From assembly GCA_018240525.1 (NCBI GenBank), contig JAFEFN010000007.1, positions 186,001-250,000 of the forward strand: a stretch of 64,000 bases of DNA. Direction: 5' to 3'. The notes below the pieces were generated by a model. That model worked only from the letters and a program-made list of their open reading frames with translations, did no database searches and was not told the DNA's origin. This DNA comes from Pseudomonadota bacterium. Its GTDB lineage: Bacteria; Pseudomonadota; Gammaproteobacteria; Steroidobacterales; Steroidobacteraceae. Numbering within the stretch: position 1 is the first letter of the stretch; every line of letters begins with the position of its first letter. The position numbers were made by a program, and so were the translations under genes. This document shows positions 1-12,246 of this stretch, in pieces.

Positions 1-729
<729 letters not shown>

Positions 730-733
730 ATCC

Positions 734-1750
734 ATGGCACGCATGAACATGGTGCAGGCCCTGAACTCTGCAATGGACGTGATGCTGGCGCGCGATCCGC
801 GCGTGGTCATCCTCGGCGAGGACGTCGGTTATTTCGGCGGCGTGTTCCGCGCCACCGAGGGACTGCAACGCAAGCACGGCGAGCACCGGGTGTTCGACAC
901 CCCGATCTCCGAGGGCGGCATCATCGCCGCGGCGATCGGCATGGGCGTCAATGGCCTGAAGCCGGTCGCCGAGATCCAGTTCGCCGACTACATCTATCCG
1001 GGCTTTGACCAGGTGGTGAGCGAGCTGGCGCGCCTGCGCTACCGCACCGCCGGGGAGTTCACCGCTCCGGTGACGATCCGCACGCCCTGCGGCGGCGGCA
1101 TCCGGGGAGGCCAGACGCACTCGCAGAGTCCCGAGGCGATCTTCACGCACGTTTCGGGCATCAAGGTCGTGATGCCCTCGAATCCCTACGATGCCAAGGG
1201 ATTGCTGATCAGCGCGATCGAGGGCGAGGATCCGGTGGTGTTCTTCGAGCCGAAGCGCATTTACAACGGCCCTTTCGACGGCGATCCGCACAAGCCGGCG
1301 GTGCCCTGGAGCACCCATCCGCAGGGCGAGGTGCCCGAGGGACACTTCACCGTGCCGCTGAGCAAGGCGGCCATCGTCCGGCCGGGCACCGTGGCTACCA
1401 TACTGACCTACGGCACCATGGTGCACGTGTCGGAGGCCGCCGTGCGGCTGGCCGGCATCGATGCCGAGATCATCGACGTGCGCACCATGGCACCGCTGGA
1501 TATCGACACCGTCTGCACCTCGGTGTGCAGGACGGGGCGCTGTGTCGTCGTGCACGAGGCCACGCTGTTCGGCGGCTACGGTGCGGAACTGGTGGCGAGG
1601 GTGCAGGAGCACTGCTTCTGGAACCTCGAGGCGCCGATCCAGCGCGTGGGCGGCTGGGACACTCCCTACCCGCACGCCTTCGAGTGGGAGTACTTTCCCG
1701 GCCCCGCGCGCGTTGCCGCGGCCCTGACGAAGGTGATGGAGGCTTCGTGA
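734..1750 (+). CDS. bkdA2: Branched-chain 2-oxoacid dehydrogenase E1 beta subunit
   Basis: Pairs with the upstream alpha subunit to form the E1 heterotetramer that decarboxylates branched 2-oxoacids and reductively acylates the E2 lipoyl group. 338 residues, the usual length. The start at 734 is chosen because it gives the family N-terminus MARMNMVQALNSAMD; the frame is open further upstream, but that part overlaps the alpha gene. Visible motifs are VILGEDVGYFGGVFRAT, the FDTPISEGGI segment, the TPCGGGIRGGQTHSQSPEA segment and FFEPKRIYNGPF. Its TGA overlaps the GTG start of the E2 gene, which suggests translational coupling. Confidence 0.95.
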   Translation: MARMNMVQALNSAMDVMLARDPRVVILGEDVGYFGGVFRATEGLQRKHGEHRVFDTPISEGGIIAAAIGMGVNGLKPVAEIQFADYIYPGFDQVVSELARLRYRTAGEFTAPVTIRTPCGGGIRGGQTHSQSPEAIFTHVSGIKVVMPSNPYDAKGLLISAIEGEDPVVFFEPKRIYNGPFDGDPHKPAVPWSTHPQGEVPEGHFTVPLSKAAIVRPGTVATILTYGTMVHVSEAAVRLAGIDAEIIDVRTMAPLDIDTVCTSVCRTGRCVVVHEATLFGGYGAELVARVQEHCFWNLEAPIQRVGGWDTPYPHAFEWEYFPGPARVAAALTKVMEAS

Positions 1751-3009
1751 GCAGATACGTCTTCAAGCTGCCGGATCTTGGTGAGGGCACTGTCCAGGCG
1801 GAGATCGTCGGCTGGCGCGTCAAGCCGGGCGATACCGTGACTGAGGACGAGGTCATCGTCGAGGTGATGACCGAGAAGGCGGCCGTGGAGGTGCCGGCGC
1901 CCGTGAGCGGCCGCGTGCTCTCCACCACCGGTCAGCCCGGCGACATGGTGCCGGTCGGCGCCGAGCTGATCGTGCTCGACACGGGTGCGTCTGCGGGCAC
2001 GCCCGCCGCTCCTGCCGCGGAGCCTGCCGCGCCGGCGGCCGGCCAGCCGCCGCCGCAGGCCGCCCGCTCCGCCAATGGCGCAGGGCCGGCGCGTGCCGCC
2101 TCGCCCGGCCGCATCGCCACCTCGCCGGCCATCCGTCGCCGCGCGCACGAGGCGGGTATCGATCTGCAGCAGGTGCCAGGCTCGGGACCGAACGGGCGCA
2201 TCGTCACCGCCGACCTCGAGGCCTTTGCCGCCCGTCGCGGCCCGGAGTCCACGCCGCTGCGGGCCCCCGCCCGGACCGCCGGCGCCGGCGCGAGTGCCCG
2301 GGCTGCCGGCGCCACCGAGGAGATCAAGGTCATTGGCCTGCGCCGCGTCATCGCCCAGAGGCTGAGCGAGTCCAAGCGCACCATCCCGCACTTCGCCTAC
2401 GTCGAGGAGCTGGACATCACCGAGCTTGAGTCACTGCGCCGCCACCTGAACCGCAAGCCACTGGCCGGCGAAGGTTCGCTGACGTACCTGCCATTCCTCG
2501 CCCTGGCACTGGTGCGGGTGCTGCGGGACTTCCCGCAGTGCAACGCCCACTACGATGCCGAGCGCGGCGTGATCGTGCGCCACGCGGCGGTGCACCTTGG
2601 CGTAGCGACGCAGACCCCGGACGGGCTGAAGGTGCCGGTGGTGCACAACGCCCAGGATCTGGGCCTGTGGCAGCTCGCCGCCCAGATGCGCCGGGTTGCA
2701 GAGGCGGCCCGCAGCAACAAGGCGACGCGCGAGGAGCTGAGCGGCTCGACCATCACCATCACCAGCCTGGGCAAGCTCGGCGGCATCGCCAGCACGCCGA
2801 TCATCAACGCTCCGGAGGTTGCGATCATCGGCGTCAATCGCGCGGTCGAGCGCCCGCTGGTCATCGGCGGCGCGATCGCCGTGCGCCTGACCATGAACCT
2901 GTCTTCGTCCTTCGATCACCGCTTCGTGGATGGCTACGACGCGGCGGCCATGATCCAGGCACTGAAGGAATGCCTGGAGCATCCGGCGACGATCTTCATC
3001 GACGGTTAG
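1747..3009 (+). CDS. bkdB: Branched-chain 2-oxoacid dehydrogenase E2, dihydrolipoamide acyltransferase
   Basis: Core subunit that passes the acyl group from lipoyl-lysine to CoA. 420 residues from a GTG that overlaps the E1 beta stop by 4 bp. Order: one lipoyl domain (residues 1-80, lipoyl lysine K44 in VMTEKAAVEVP), an Ala/Pro-rich linker (81-118), the E1/E3-binding domain (about 120-158, SPAIRRRAHEAG...GPNGRIVTADLE), a second Ala-rich linker, then the trimer-forming catalytic domain with DHRFVDG (H391, D395). No E3 (lipoamide dehydrogenase) gene follows; the next gene is on the other strand, so E3 must come from another locus. Confidence 0.95.
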   Translation: MSRYVFKLPDLGEGTVQAEIVGWRVKPGDTVTEDEVIVEVMTEKAAVEVPAPVSGRVLSTTGQPGDMVPVGAELIVLDTGASAGTPAAPAAEPAAPAAGQPPPQAARSANGAGPARAASPGRIATSPAIRRRAHEAGIDLQQVPGSGPNGRIVTADLEAFAARRGPESTPLRAPARTAGAGASARAAGATEEIKVIGLRRVIAQRLSESKRTIPHFAYVEELDITELESLRRHLNRKPLAGEGSLTYLPFLALALVRVLRDFPQCNAHYDAERGVIVRHAAVHLGVATQTPDGLKVPVVHNAQDLGLWQLAAQMRRVAEAARSNKATREELSGSTITITSLGKLGGIASTPIINAPEVAIIGVNRAVERPLVIGGAIAVRLTMNLSSSFDHRFVDGYDAAAMIQALKECLEHPATIFIDG

Positions 3010-3030
3010 CCCTGCGACGCTGAGCGCACC

Positions 3031-3984
3031 TTAGGGCGCGTGGGCGGTTGCGCCGCGGTACTTCAGCTCGCCCGCATCGACCCGCATCCCCAGCCGGTTC
3101 TGGGGCGGCGGCAGCGGGCAAGTGGCGAAGTCGTTGAGTGCGCAGGGCGGGTTGTAGGCCTTGTTGAAGTCGAGCACCGTGCTGCCCGCCACGGGCATCG
3201 GCGCGTACATGAAGCGCCCGCCGCCGTAGGTCTCATGGCCGCTGGTGGCATCCTGGAACATCACGAACAGCTGCGTATCGCCCGGATTCTCCAGCACCGC
3301 ATCCAGGCGCCACTCGTGGCCAGCCTTGCTGAACACCAGTGCGCCCGGGGCGAGGGCATCGTCCTCCATGCCGAGGATGTTGATGATCTTGATGTGGCGC
3401 GCAGGCTCGTAAGGCTCGAAGCGCGCCGTGACTCTCCAGTCGGTGCTGACCGGGAAATACTCGAGCCCCTTGAAGTCGATGCGGCGCGGGCTGTTGAGGT
3501 CGCGGACCCGCACCCCCAGCCTCCCGGCGCGCTCGATCACGAAGAAACGCAGCGGGCCGCTGGAAACGACCGTGGGCTCGCCCGCCGCATCGGACACCAG
3601 CTCGATCTCGCTGACCGGCGCGCCGTGGTGCGTGATGCCGGCGCCGGGGCGTGCCATGAACTGCACCTTGTGCTCGTGCACGACAAAGGTGCCGGCTTCC
3701 TCCGCCAGGCTCGGATTGTCGAGCACGAGAGCGTTGCCGTCGCCACGGCCGAAGGTGTTGGCCCCATCCTTGAGCCACAGCAGCCCGACCAGCGACAGCC
3801 AGCCGGTGTCCCCGGTGAGCCACTGCAACCGCGCCGCTCGCCACTGCAGCACCTCCGCCTGCTCGGCCGCGAACGCCGCGTCCGGCACGGAGGCGCCTCC
3901 AGGGCGCACCGCCGCCACGCTGAGCGCCAGCCATGCCAGTGCAGCCCCCGCGGCGGCAATGCCGGGACGGTTCCGGCGCATCAC
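3031..3984 (-). CDS. DUF1684 family secreted protein
   Basis: Protein of 317 residues matching the DUF1684 family by its C-terminal signature: GGRFMYAPMPVAGSTVLDFN, then KAYNPPCALNDFATCPLPPP, then NRLGMRVDAGELKY. Residues 8-32 form a hydrophobic, Ala-rich signal-like segment (about 8-28), so export is likely. Trp-rich start of the mature part (WRAARLQWLTGDTGWLSLVGL) is also typical. The biochemical function of the family is not established to my knowledge. It converges on the Bkd operon and lies downstream of the ScfR-type regulator on the same strand with a 15-bp gap, so the two may share a transcript. Confidence 0.85.
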   Translation of the reverse strand: MMRRNRPGIAAAGAALAWLALSVAAVRPGGASVPDAAFAAEQAEVLQWRAARLQWLTGDTGWLSLVGLLWLKDGANTFGRGDGNALVLDNPSLAEEAGTFVVHEHKVQFMARPGAGITHHGAPVSEIELVSDAAGEPTVVSSGPLRFFVIERAGRLGVRVRDLNSPRRIDFKGLEYFPVSTDWRVTARFEPYEPARHIKIINILGMEDDALAPGALVFSKAGHEWRLDAVLENPGDTQLFVMFQDATSGHETYGGGRFMYAPMPVAGSTVLDFNKAYNPPCALNDFATCPLPPPQNRLGMRVDAGELKYRGATAHAP

Positions 3985-3999
3985 CGCGAGCCTACCGCA

Positions 4000-5547
4000 T
4001 CAGCTGTCACGGCCGAGGATCTCCTCGCGCACGTCCGCGATCTCGCGTGCCCGGGAGGGGCGGGCGCCCTCGCAGCGCTCGGCGCGCGGGCAGCGGTTGC
4101 TGCGCGGGCAGATGATGCGCGCCGGCTGCGCGAGCGCATCTGTGATCCAGGCGATGTTCAGCACGTGGGCCACCGCCTCGAGCACCTGCGCGGCGGCCTT
4201 GGGGATGCGCGCCTCGCCGTGGCGATGCAGGCACTCGCGGAAGATGGAATCCACGACCGTGGCACTTTCCACCCCGTTGGTGGCCAATGCCGGGGCAAGG
4301 TCGACGCCCACCGACAGCACGTGCGGGTTGCCGGCCATGTCATGCACTCGGATCGAGTGGCAGCAGTACAGCAGCGAGCGCTCGCCATCGCGCAGGACCG
4401 AGATCTGCGAGCCGCCGCCGACCTGGCTGTCGATCATGCGAAACACCGCCCAGTTCGGGCACGGGTCGCTCACCTGCGCAAGATTTCCCCACGGCAAGGG
4501 AATGCCGTTGCCGCGATAGACGGCCCGCAGGTAGCCGGGTGGGTAGGCATCAAAGAAATGCCAGTAGGGGTACGGGGAGACCTTGGTCATGCGGCGCATG
4601 ATCACTGCGGGGGTCAGTTCGAGCTTGGCGCCGGCCTCGACGCGGTGCCGCTCGCGCGCCAGGAAGCGCCGGAACGGCACGCGCGGCGCGAGCAGCGCAC
4701 CGGCAAAGAAGCTGCACTCGAAGTCGCGCCACGCGTGCAGCACGTCCTGCGCGCTCATGCCGATCGCGCTCGAGCCGCTCTCCGGGCTGCCGCCCATCTC
4801 CCCGCCGGTGGCATGCGGTGACTTCAGGCCATCGCCGCCGTGCAGGACCTTGTGGCCGATGTGCGCGGCCAGGTCGAACTTCAGCCGCGCGGGGTCGGCC
4901 TGCAGCGCCCGGTTGGCATAGACGATGCGGGGGGCCGCGAAGAAGGAGCGCACCATGCTGCGCAGTTCGCGATCCTTGTCGCGCGCCAGCACCGGCTTGC
5001 GGTCGAACCAGCGGATCTCCAGGCCATGGCGCTTGCACAGCCGCATCAGATCGTCCACCGACAGCGGGAAGCGCCGCTCGCTGATGCCGTCGGCAGCGCG
5101 CTCGAGGTCCGGGAAGTCGTTGCGCGACATCTCCTGGTGCGAGCGGATGAGCAGGTGGGCGAACTGGCGCCCGGTGGTGCCGGTCTGCACCAGCAGCTCG
5201 GGGATGGCCGCCTGCAGGAGGTTCTTGGAAAACAGGAACGCGGGCTCGAGCGGCACCCGGGTGGTCGCGCTGCCCGGTGGCGCGGGCTGCAGCGCAAGGT
5301 CGGCGGATTCGTCCAGGAACCAGGTGACGGGCCGCTGGAACACTGCGGCCAGCAGTTCCAGCAGCTCGGGGGAGGGCGTGCGCTTGCCGCTCTCGATCAT
5401 GCTCAGGTAGGAGACCGAGGGGGCGCGTTCGGTGTCGCGCTGGATGCAGCGCACCGAGAGTTCCTCGAGCGTCAGCCCGTTGCGCTTGCGCAGGGCACGC
5501 AGCTTGGCCCCGAGGAAGTGCCCCTTGCGCATCAGTTCCTGCATCAC
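4000..5547 (-). CDS. ScfR/RamB-type transcriptional regulator (XRE HTH plus short-chain acyl sensor domain)
   Basis: Regulator of 515 residues. Residues 10-78 form an XRE-type helix-turn-helix (LGAKLRALRKRNGLTLEELS and SYLSMIESGKRTPSPELLELLAAVF). The middle and C-terminal parts match the ImmA/IrrE-like plus ScfR C-terminal (DUF2083) architecture of RamB and PrpR, regulators of glyoxylate-cycle and propionate genes in actinobacteria. A Cys-rich C-terminal stretch (ICPRSNRCPRAERCEG) could bind a metal or Fe-S cluster, as reported for PrpR (inference). It diverges from aceB, its probable target. The start is GTG at 5547, followed at once by ATG at 5544; AGGGG lies 5-8 bases upstream. Confidence 0.85.
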   Translation of the reverse strand: MMQELMRKGHFLGAKLRALRKRNGLTLEELSVRCIQRDTERAPSVSYLSMIESGKRTPSPELLELLAAVFQRPVTWFLDESADLALQPAPPGSATTRVPLEPAFLFSKNLLQAAIPELLVQTGTTGRQFAHLLIRSHQEMSRNDFPDLERAADGISERRFPLSVDDLMRLCKRHGLEIRWFDRKPVLARDKDRELRSMVRSFFAAPRIVYANRALQADPARLKFDLAAHIGHKVLHGGDGLKSPHATGGEMGGSPESGSSAIGMSAQDVLHAWRDFECSFFAGALLAPRVPFRRFLARERHRVEAGAKLELTPAVIMRRMTKVSPYPYWHFFDAYPPGYLRAVYRGNGIPLPWGNLAQVSDPCPNWAVFRMIDSQVGGGSQISVLRDGERSLLYCCHSIRVHDMAGNPHVLSVGVDLAPALATNGVESATVVDSIFRECLHRHGEARIPKAAAQVLEAVAHVLNIAWITDALAQPARIICPRSNRCPRAERCEGARPSRAREIADVREEILGRDS

Positions 5548-5577
5548 TCGAGCCCCTGCCTGGCGGATCGTGTGAAA

Positions 5578-5590
5578 TTAACAGTGTTAA
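5578..5590. promoter_or_regulatory. Perfect 13-bp palindrome between the ScfR-type regulator and aceB, candidate operator
   Basis: TTAACA-G-TGTTAA is a perfect inverted repeat with 6-bp arms and a 1-bp centre. It sits in a short AT-rich island within the 89-bp divergent intergenic region, 31 bp from the regulator start and 46 bp from the aceB start. Position and symmetry fit an operator for the regulator; binding is inference. Confidence 0.5.
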
Positions 5591-5636
5591 GTTTCTATAG
5601 TCAAATTTCCGTGCCATCGGCCTTAATATCCCCGGC

Positions 5637-7265
5637 ATGAACGCCGCCGAACATGGCCGGGTGCACGCCCGCGACGCTTCGGAGCCGAAGGTCGAGATCA
5701 CCGGCGGGCGCATCGAGCGCTCGGAGGAGGTCCTGACCCCGCTGGCCCTGCAACTGCTGGCCAGCCTGCACCGCCGCTTCAACCCCCGCCGCCTCGAGCT
5801 GCTGCAGGCCCGCGCCCGGCGCCAGCAGCGCCTGGACGCTGGCGAGCTGCCGGACTTCCTGCCTGCCACCGCCGCGGTGCGCGCCGGCGACTGGCGCATC
5901 GCCCCGGTCCCCAGGGACCTGCTCGACCGCCGCGTGGAGATCACCGGTCCGGTCGAGCGCAAGATGATCATCAATGCCCTCAACGCCCCGGTGAAGGCGT
6001 TCATGGCCGACTTCGAGGATTCGCTGTCGCCGACCTGGGAGAACGTCCTGCGCGGCCAGCTGAACCTGGCCGATGCCATCCGCCGCACCATCAGCTTCGA
6101 GGATCCTGTCACCGGCAGGCTGTACCGCCTCAACGAGCGCACGGCGACCCTCATCGTGCGGCCACGCGGCTGGCACCTGCCCGAGAAGCACGTGCGCATC
6201 AACGGTGAGATGGTCTCCGCTGCGCTGTTCGATTTCGCGCTGTTCATCGCCAACAACCACCAGGCGCTGGCCAAGGCGGGCACCGGGCCCTACTTCTACC
6301 TGCCGAAGATGGAGAGCCACCTCGAGGCGCGGCTGTGGAACGAGGTGTTCGTGGCCTCCCAGGAGGCGCTCGGCATTCCGCGGGGAACGATCAAGGCCAC
6401 CGTGCTGATCGAGACCATCCTCGCCGCGTTCGAGATGGATGAGATCCTCTACGAGCTGCGGGAGCACTCGGCCGGACTGAACTGCGGCCGCTGGGATTAC
6501 ATCTTCAGCTTCATCAAGAAGTTCCGGAACCGTGCGGACTTCGTCATGCCCGACCGGGCCTCGGTGACGATGGACAAGCACTTTCTGAAGTCCTACGTGG
6601 AGCTGCTGATCAAGACCTGCCACCGCCGCGGCGCCCATGCCATGGGCGGCATGGCCGCGCAGATCCCGATCCGGGATGACCCGGCGGCCAACGAGGCCGC
6701 GATGGCCCGGGTGCGCGCCGACAAGCTGCGCGAGGCCCGCGCCGGGCATGACGGCACCTGGGTCGCGCACCCCGGCCTGGCGCCGATCGCCATGGAGGCA
6801 TTCGACTCGGTGCTCCAGGGCCGGCCTAACCAGCTCGACGTGGCCCGCGCGGACGTCAACGTCAGCGCCGCGGACCTGGTGCAGCTGCCGCCCGGACAGA
6901 TCACCGAAGGCGGCCTGCGCGCCTGCATCCGGGTGGGCGTGCAGTACCTGGAGGCGTGGCTGCGCGGCAACGGCTGCGTGCCGCTGTACCACCTGATGGA
7001 GGATGCGGCCACCGCCGAGATCTGCCGCGCACAGCTGTGGCAGTGGCTACACCACGGCGCGCGCACCGAGGATGGCCAGCCGGTCACGCTCGCGCGCTTC
7101 GACCGGCTGATGATGGCCGAGCTCGATCGCATCCATGCCGAGGTCGGCGCCGCCCGCCTCACCGAGGGCGTGTTTCCCAGCGCCGCGCGTCTGTTCGAGC
7201 AGATGACCAAGAGCGACACCTTCGATGAGTTCCTGACGCTCCCGGCCTACGAGCTGCTGAGCTGA
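5637..7265 (+). CDS. aceB: Malate synthase A
   Basis: Condenses glyoxylate and acetyl-CoA to malate, the second glyoxylate-shunt enzyme. 542 residues, in the range of isoform A (about 530) rather than isoform G (about 720). Recognised by [72 protein letters not shown], the TWVAHPGL segment and the tail [13 protein letters not shown]. It starts a plus-strand unit with isocitrate lyase 31 bp downstream and is divergent from the ScfR-type regulator. Confidence 0.97.
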   Translation: MNAAEHGRVHARDASEPKVEITGGRIERSEEVLTPLALQLLASLHRRFNPRRLELLQARARRQQRLDAGELPDFLPATAAVRAGDWRIAPVPRDLLDRRVEITGPVERKMIINALNAPVKAFMADFEDSLSPTWENVLRGQLNLADAIRRTISFEDPVTGRLYRLNERTATLIVRPRGWHLPEKHVRINGEMVSAALFDFALFIANNHQALAKAGTGPYFYLPKMESHLEARLWNEVFVASQEALGIPRGTIKATVLIETILAAFEMDEILYELREHSAGLNCGRWDYIFSFIKKFRNRADFVMPDRASVTMDKHFLKSYVELLIKTCHRRGAHAMGGMAAQIPIRDDPAANEAAMARVRADKLREARAGHDGTWVAHPGLAPIAMEAFDSVLQGRPNQLDVARADVNVSAADLVQLPPGQITEGGLRACIRVGVQYLEAWLRGNGCVPLYHLMEDAATAEICRAQLWQWLHHGARTEDGQPVTLARFDRLMMAELDRIHAEVGAARLTEGVFPSAARLFEQMTKSDTFDEFLTLPAYELLS

Positions 7266-7296
7266 TCCTTACGAGTTTCGACAAGAGGCGAGATCC

Positions 7297-8595
7297 ATGA
7301 CAGTCAAATCCCTTCCCACGGCCGATGAGCTGCGCCGCAGCTGGAACGAGAGCCCGCGCTGGCGCGGCGTGCAGCGCGGTTACGACGCCGCCGACGTGGT
7401 GCGCCTGCGCGGCACCGTGCCCGTGGAGCACTCGATCGCGCGCCTCACGGCCGAGAAGCTGTGGCGCTACATCAACGAGAAGCCGTTCGTGAACGCACTG
7501 GGGGCACTGACCGGCAACCAGGCCATGCAGCAGGTCAAGGCGGGACTGGACGCCATCTACCTCTCCGGCTGGCAGGTCGCGGGCGATGCCAACCTGTCCG
7601 GGCAGATGTACCCGGACCAGTCGCTCTACCCGGCGGACTCGGTGCCCGCGGTCGTGCGTCGCATCAACAACACGCTGCGCCGCGCCGACGAGATCCACCA
7701 TGCCGAGGGGGACGACAGCATCGACTGGCTCAAGCCCATCGTGGCGGACGCCGAGGCCGGCTTTGGCGGCGTGCTCAATGCCTTCGAGCTGATGAAGCAG
7801 ATGATCGAGGCGGGCGCCGCCGGCGTGCATTTCGAAGACCAGCTCTCTTCGGCCAAGAAGTGCGGCCACATGGGTGGCAAGGTGCTGGTGAGCACGCAGG
7901 AGGCGATTTCCAAGCTCGTGGCCGCCCGCCTGGCCGCGGACGTGTGCAACGTGCCCACGATCCTCGTGGCGCGCACCGATGCGGAGGGCGCCAACCTTCT
8001 GACCTCGGACGTCGACGAGCGCGACCGTGCCTTCATCGACGCGGCGAAGGGGCGCACCTCCGAGGGCTTCTTCTACGTCAAGGCCGGGCTGAAGCAGGCC
8101 ATCGCCCGCGGGCTGGCCTATGCGCCTTACGCCGACCTGGTGTGGTGCGAGACGGCCAAGCCGGATCTCGAGGAGGCGCGCGAGTTCGCCGAGGGCATCC
8201 ACGCCAAGTTCCCCGGCAAGCTGCTGGCCTACAACTGCTCGCCCTCGTTCAACTGGAAGCGCAAGCTCGATGACGGACAGATCGCCCGGTTCCAGAAGGA
8301 GCTGGGTGCCATGGGCTACAAGTTCCAGTTCATCACCCTCGCCGGGTTCCATGCGCTGAACTACTCGATGTTCGAGCTGGCGCGGGGCTACAAGGCGCAG
8401 CAGATGAGCGCCTACGTGAGCCTGCAGCAGGCGGAGTTTGCGGCCGAATCCAGCGGCTACACCGCCACCAAGCACCAGCGCGAGGTCGGCGCCGGCTACT
8501 TCGACGCGGTCACCCAGACCGTCGCCGGTGGCACCTCCTCGATCACCGCCCTCACCGGCAGCACCGAGGAGCAGCAGTTCGAGAAGGTCTCCTAG
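7297..8595 (+). CDS. aceA: Isocitrate lyase
   Basis: Cleaves isocitrate to succinate and glyoxylate, feeding AceB and bypassing the CO2-releasing TCA steps. 432 residues, like the E. coli enzyme. The catalytic motif [11 protein letters not shown] is intact, with nucleophile region K187-K188-C189-G190-H191. Other family landmarks are [25 protein letters not shown] (early substrate region), [21 protein letters not shown] and [12 protein letters not shown]. The start has an AGAGG about 9 bases upstream. A strong hairpin follows the stop and separates it from dctA. Confidence 0.98.
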   Translation: MTVKSLPTADELRRSWNESPRWRGVQRGYDAADVVRLRGTVPVEHSIARLTAEKLWRYINEKPFVNALGALTGNQAMQQVKAGLDAIYLSGWQVAGDANLSGQMYPDQSLYPADSVPAVVRRINNTLRRADEIHHAEGDDSIDWLKPIVADAEAGFGGVLNAFELMKQMIEAGAAGVHFEDQLSSAKKCGHMGGKVLVSTQEAISKLVAARLAADVCNVPTILVARTDAEGANLLTSDVDERDRAFIDAAKGRTSEGFFYVKAGLKQAIARGLAYAPYADLVWCETAKPDLEEAREFAEGIHAKFPGKLLAYNCSPSFNWKRKLDDGQIARFQKELGAMGYKFQFITLAGFHALNYSMFELARGYKAQQMSAYVSLQQAEFAAESSGYTATKHQREVGAGYFDAVTQTVAGGTSSITALTGSTEEQQFEKVS

Positions 8596-8605
8596 CCCCC
8601 TTCCG

Positions 8606-8635
8606 GTCGCGGGCACGCGCAGGCGTGCCCGCGAC
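8606..8635 (+). terminator. Strong hairpin after aceA, possible terminator or mRNA stabiliser
   Basis: Perfect 13-bp stem GTCGCGGGCACGC / GCGTGCCCGCGAC with a GCAG loop, beginning 11 bp after the aceA stop. No T-run follows, so it may attenuate or protect the 3' end rather than act as a classic intrinsic terminator. dctA starts 56 bp further on. Confidence 0.55.
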
Positions 8636-8691
8636 GCGGTAGGCTTGGCGGCACGGAAGGCCGCTGCAGCGGCCACGACGAGGGGGCCGCA

Positions 8692-10011
8692 ATGCGCCGC
8701 ACCGCCATCTGGCGCACGCTGTATTTCCAGGTTCTGGTCGCCATCGCCCTGGGCATCCTGCTCGGGGCCTGCTGGCCGGAGTTCGCGCAGAAGCTCAAGC
8801 CCCTGGGCGACGGCTTCATCAAGCTCATCCGGCTGCTGATCGCCCCGATCATCTTCTGCACCGTCGTCGCAGGCATCGCGGGCATGGCGAAGCTGCGTGA
8901 CGTTGGCAAGGCCGGCGGCCTGGCGTTGCTGTACTTCGAGGTGCTGAGTACGGTGGCCCTGGTCATCGGCCTGGTGGTGGTGAATTTGGTCAAGCCGGGG
9001 GCCGGTATCAACGCGGATCCGGCCGCGCTCGATACCAATTCCATCCGCCAGTACGTCGACCCTCAGGCGATGCCGGGAGTGACCGAGTTCATCCTCAACA
9101 TCATCCCGGCGACCTTCTTCGGCGCCTTCGCCAACGGCGACGTGCTGCAGGTGCTGCTGCTGGCGGTATTGTTCGGCTTCGCGCTGCACGCCGTCGGCGG
9201 CCGCGACAACCCGGTCTACGGCCTGGTGGAGCGCTTCGGCCAGGTGCTGTTCGTCATCGTCGGCTACGTCATGCGTCTGGCGCCGCTGGGCGCGCTGGGG
9301 GCGATGGCCTTCACGGTGGGCAAGTACGGGACGAAGTCACTGCTCGGACTGGCGCAGCTGATGGGCTGCTTCTACCTGACCTGCATCCTGTTCGTGCTGT
9401 GCGTGCTCGGTCTGATCGCGCGGCTGCACGGCTTCTCGATCCTCGCCTTCATCCGCTACATCCGCGAGGAGCTGTTCATCGTCCTGGGTACTTCCTCCTC
9501 AGAGTCGGTGCTGCCGCGCATGCTGGGCAAGCTGCAGGACCTGGGGGTGCGCAAGCCGATCGTCGGCCTGGTCATCCCGGCGGGATATTCCTTCAACCTC
9601 GATGGCACCGCCATCTACCTGACGATGGCGGCGATCTTCATCGCACAGGCCACCAATACCCCACTCACCCTGGGTCACCAGCTGACCCTCCTGGCGGTAC
9701 TGCTGCTGACTTCCAAGGGCGCGGCCGCCGTGACCGGCAGCGGCTTCATCGTGCTCGCGGCGTCCCTGTCGGCGGTCGGGCACGTGCCCGTGGCGGGGGT
9801 GGCGCTCATACTCGGTGTGGATCGCTTCATGTCAGAGGCGCGCGCACTGACCAACCTCGTCGGCAACGGCGTGGCGACGATCGTGGTCGCCCGGTGGTGC
9901 GGCGAGCTGGACCAGCAGCGCCTGAGGACGGTACTCGCCGCTGGCCACGGAGGGGAGTTGCCCGCGCGCGAGGGCGGCGCGGGCGCAGCTTCCGACGCGC
10001 TCAGAAGTTGA
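8692..10011 (+). CDS. dctA: C4-dicarboxylate:cation symporter, DctA family
   Basis: Inner-membrane carrier of the DAACS family importing succinate, fumarate and malate with protons or Na+. 439 residues with many hydrophobic helices. Family motifs: the N-terminal helix [16 protein letters not shown], the serine-rich re-entrant loop [11 protein letters not shown], the signature [21 protein letters not shown] and the second hairpin [18 protein letters not shown] precedes the ATG. Downstream of aceBA, it would import C4 acids that enter the same pathway. The substrate is inferred; DAACS members also carry glutamate. Confidence 0.88.
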   Translation: MRRTAIWRTLYFQVLVAIALGILLGACWPEFAQKLKPLGDGFIKLIRLLIAPIIFCTVVAGIAGMAKLRDVGKAGGLALLYFEVLSTVALVIGLVVVNLVKPGAGINADPAALDTNSIRQYVDPQAMPGVTEFILNIIPATFFGAFANGDVLQVLLLAVLFGFALHAVGGRDNPVYGLVERFGQVLFVIVGYVMRLAPLGALGAMAFTVGKYGTKSLLGLAQLMGCFYLTCILFVLCVLGLIARLHGFSILAFIRYIREELFIVLGTSSSESVLPRMLGKLQDLGVRKPIVGLVIPAGYSFNLDGTAIYLTMAAIFIAQATNTPLTLGHQLTLLAVLLLTSKGAAAVTGSGFIVLAASLSAVGHVPVAGVALILGVDRFMSEARALTNLVGNGVATIVVARWCGELDQQRLRTVLAAGHGGELPAREGGAGAASDALRS

Positions 10012-10570
10012 GGGTGGCTTCCAGGGCCAGCACCGACGGGTCCCCCTGGGGGCCGTCGAAGCGCTCGTAATCCAGGCGCGCGGCGAAGTGCTCCCACTTG
10101 TATTGCAGGCCCGCCCCCCAGGCGACGCCGGTGCGGTCGTTGTTCGTGTTCAGCGCGGACTCGTTGCACCCCGGGGCACCGCCACAGAGGTTGTATTCGG
10201 TGGTATCGGCCTTGACGCGCGCGGCACCGAGCTTGGCGTAGATGTCGATAAACGGCATGGGCAGGTAGCCCACCGCGTACACCGCGGTTGCGTTGGCCTT
10301 GGTGTCCACGTGCGCGGTGCCCGCGAAGGTGTCGACGCCCTTGCTTCCGAGGTCGGTGTACTCCGCCTCGACGCCGAGGATGCTGAGGGGCCGCCAGCCG
10401 GCCAGCACCTTCCAGGCGGTTGCGTGGCTGTCGATCTGGTAGTAGTCCTGGACCAGTGCGGAGCGGCCGACCCCGGCGCCGGCGTAGAAGCCCAGCAGGT
10501 CAATGGCGAATACCGGGGCACTCAGGGCGAGTGCACCGCACAGGAAAATTACGCGCATCCGTCGCAGCAT
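10001..10570 (-). CDS. Small outer-membrane beta-barrel protein
   Basis: Protein of 189 residues with a signal peptide (about 1-22, cleavage after APVFA) followed by alternating beta-strand segments typical of an 8-stranded OmpA/OmpW-like barrel: [83 protein letters not shown]. It ends with an aromatic residue (LEATLNF), the usual insertion signal for the BAM machinery. Its 3' end overlaps dctA by 11 bp in a convergent arrangement. Function beyond a barrel is not visible. Confidence 0.75.
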   Translation of the reverse strand: MLRRMRVIFLCGALALSAPVFAIDLLGFYAGAGVGRSALVQDYYQIDSHATAWKVLAGWRPLSILGVEAEYTDLGSKGVDTFAGTAHVDTKANATAVYAVGYLPMPFIDIYAKLGAARVKADTTEYNLCGGAPGCNESALNTNNDRTGVAWGAGLQYKWEHFAARLDYERFDGPQGDPSVLALEATLNF

Positions 10571-10594
10571 GCTCAGTTACCTCATTGCGGATAG

Positions 10595-12163
<1,569 letters not shown>

Positions 12164-12246
12164 GGCACGCACTCGTGAAGGGCTGCGAGGGAAGGGCGTG
12201 GATGATAGACCACTTCCGCCGCCACCCGCATACTTCGCCACGACCT

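Noticed and set aside
3040-4821. Long plus-strand frame of 593 codons opposite the DUF1684 and ScfR-type genes
   Set aside because: Arg/His/Ala-rich with no family pattern; it is the shadow of two well-supported minus-strand genes in GC-rich DNA.
7159-9189. Minus-strand frame of 676 codons opposite aceB, aceA and dctA
   Set aside because: No recognisable domain; its coverage is explained by three clear plus-strand genes.
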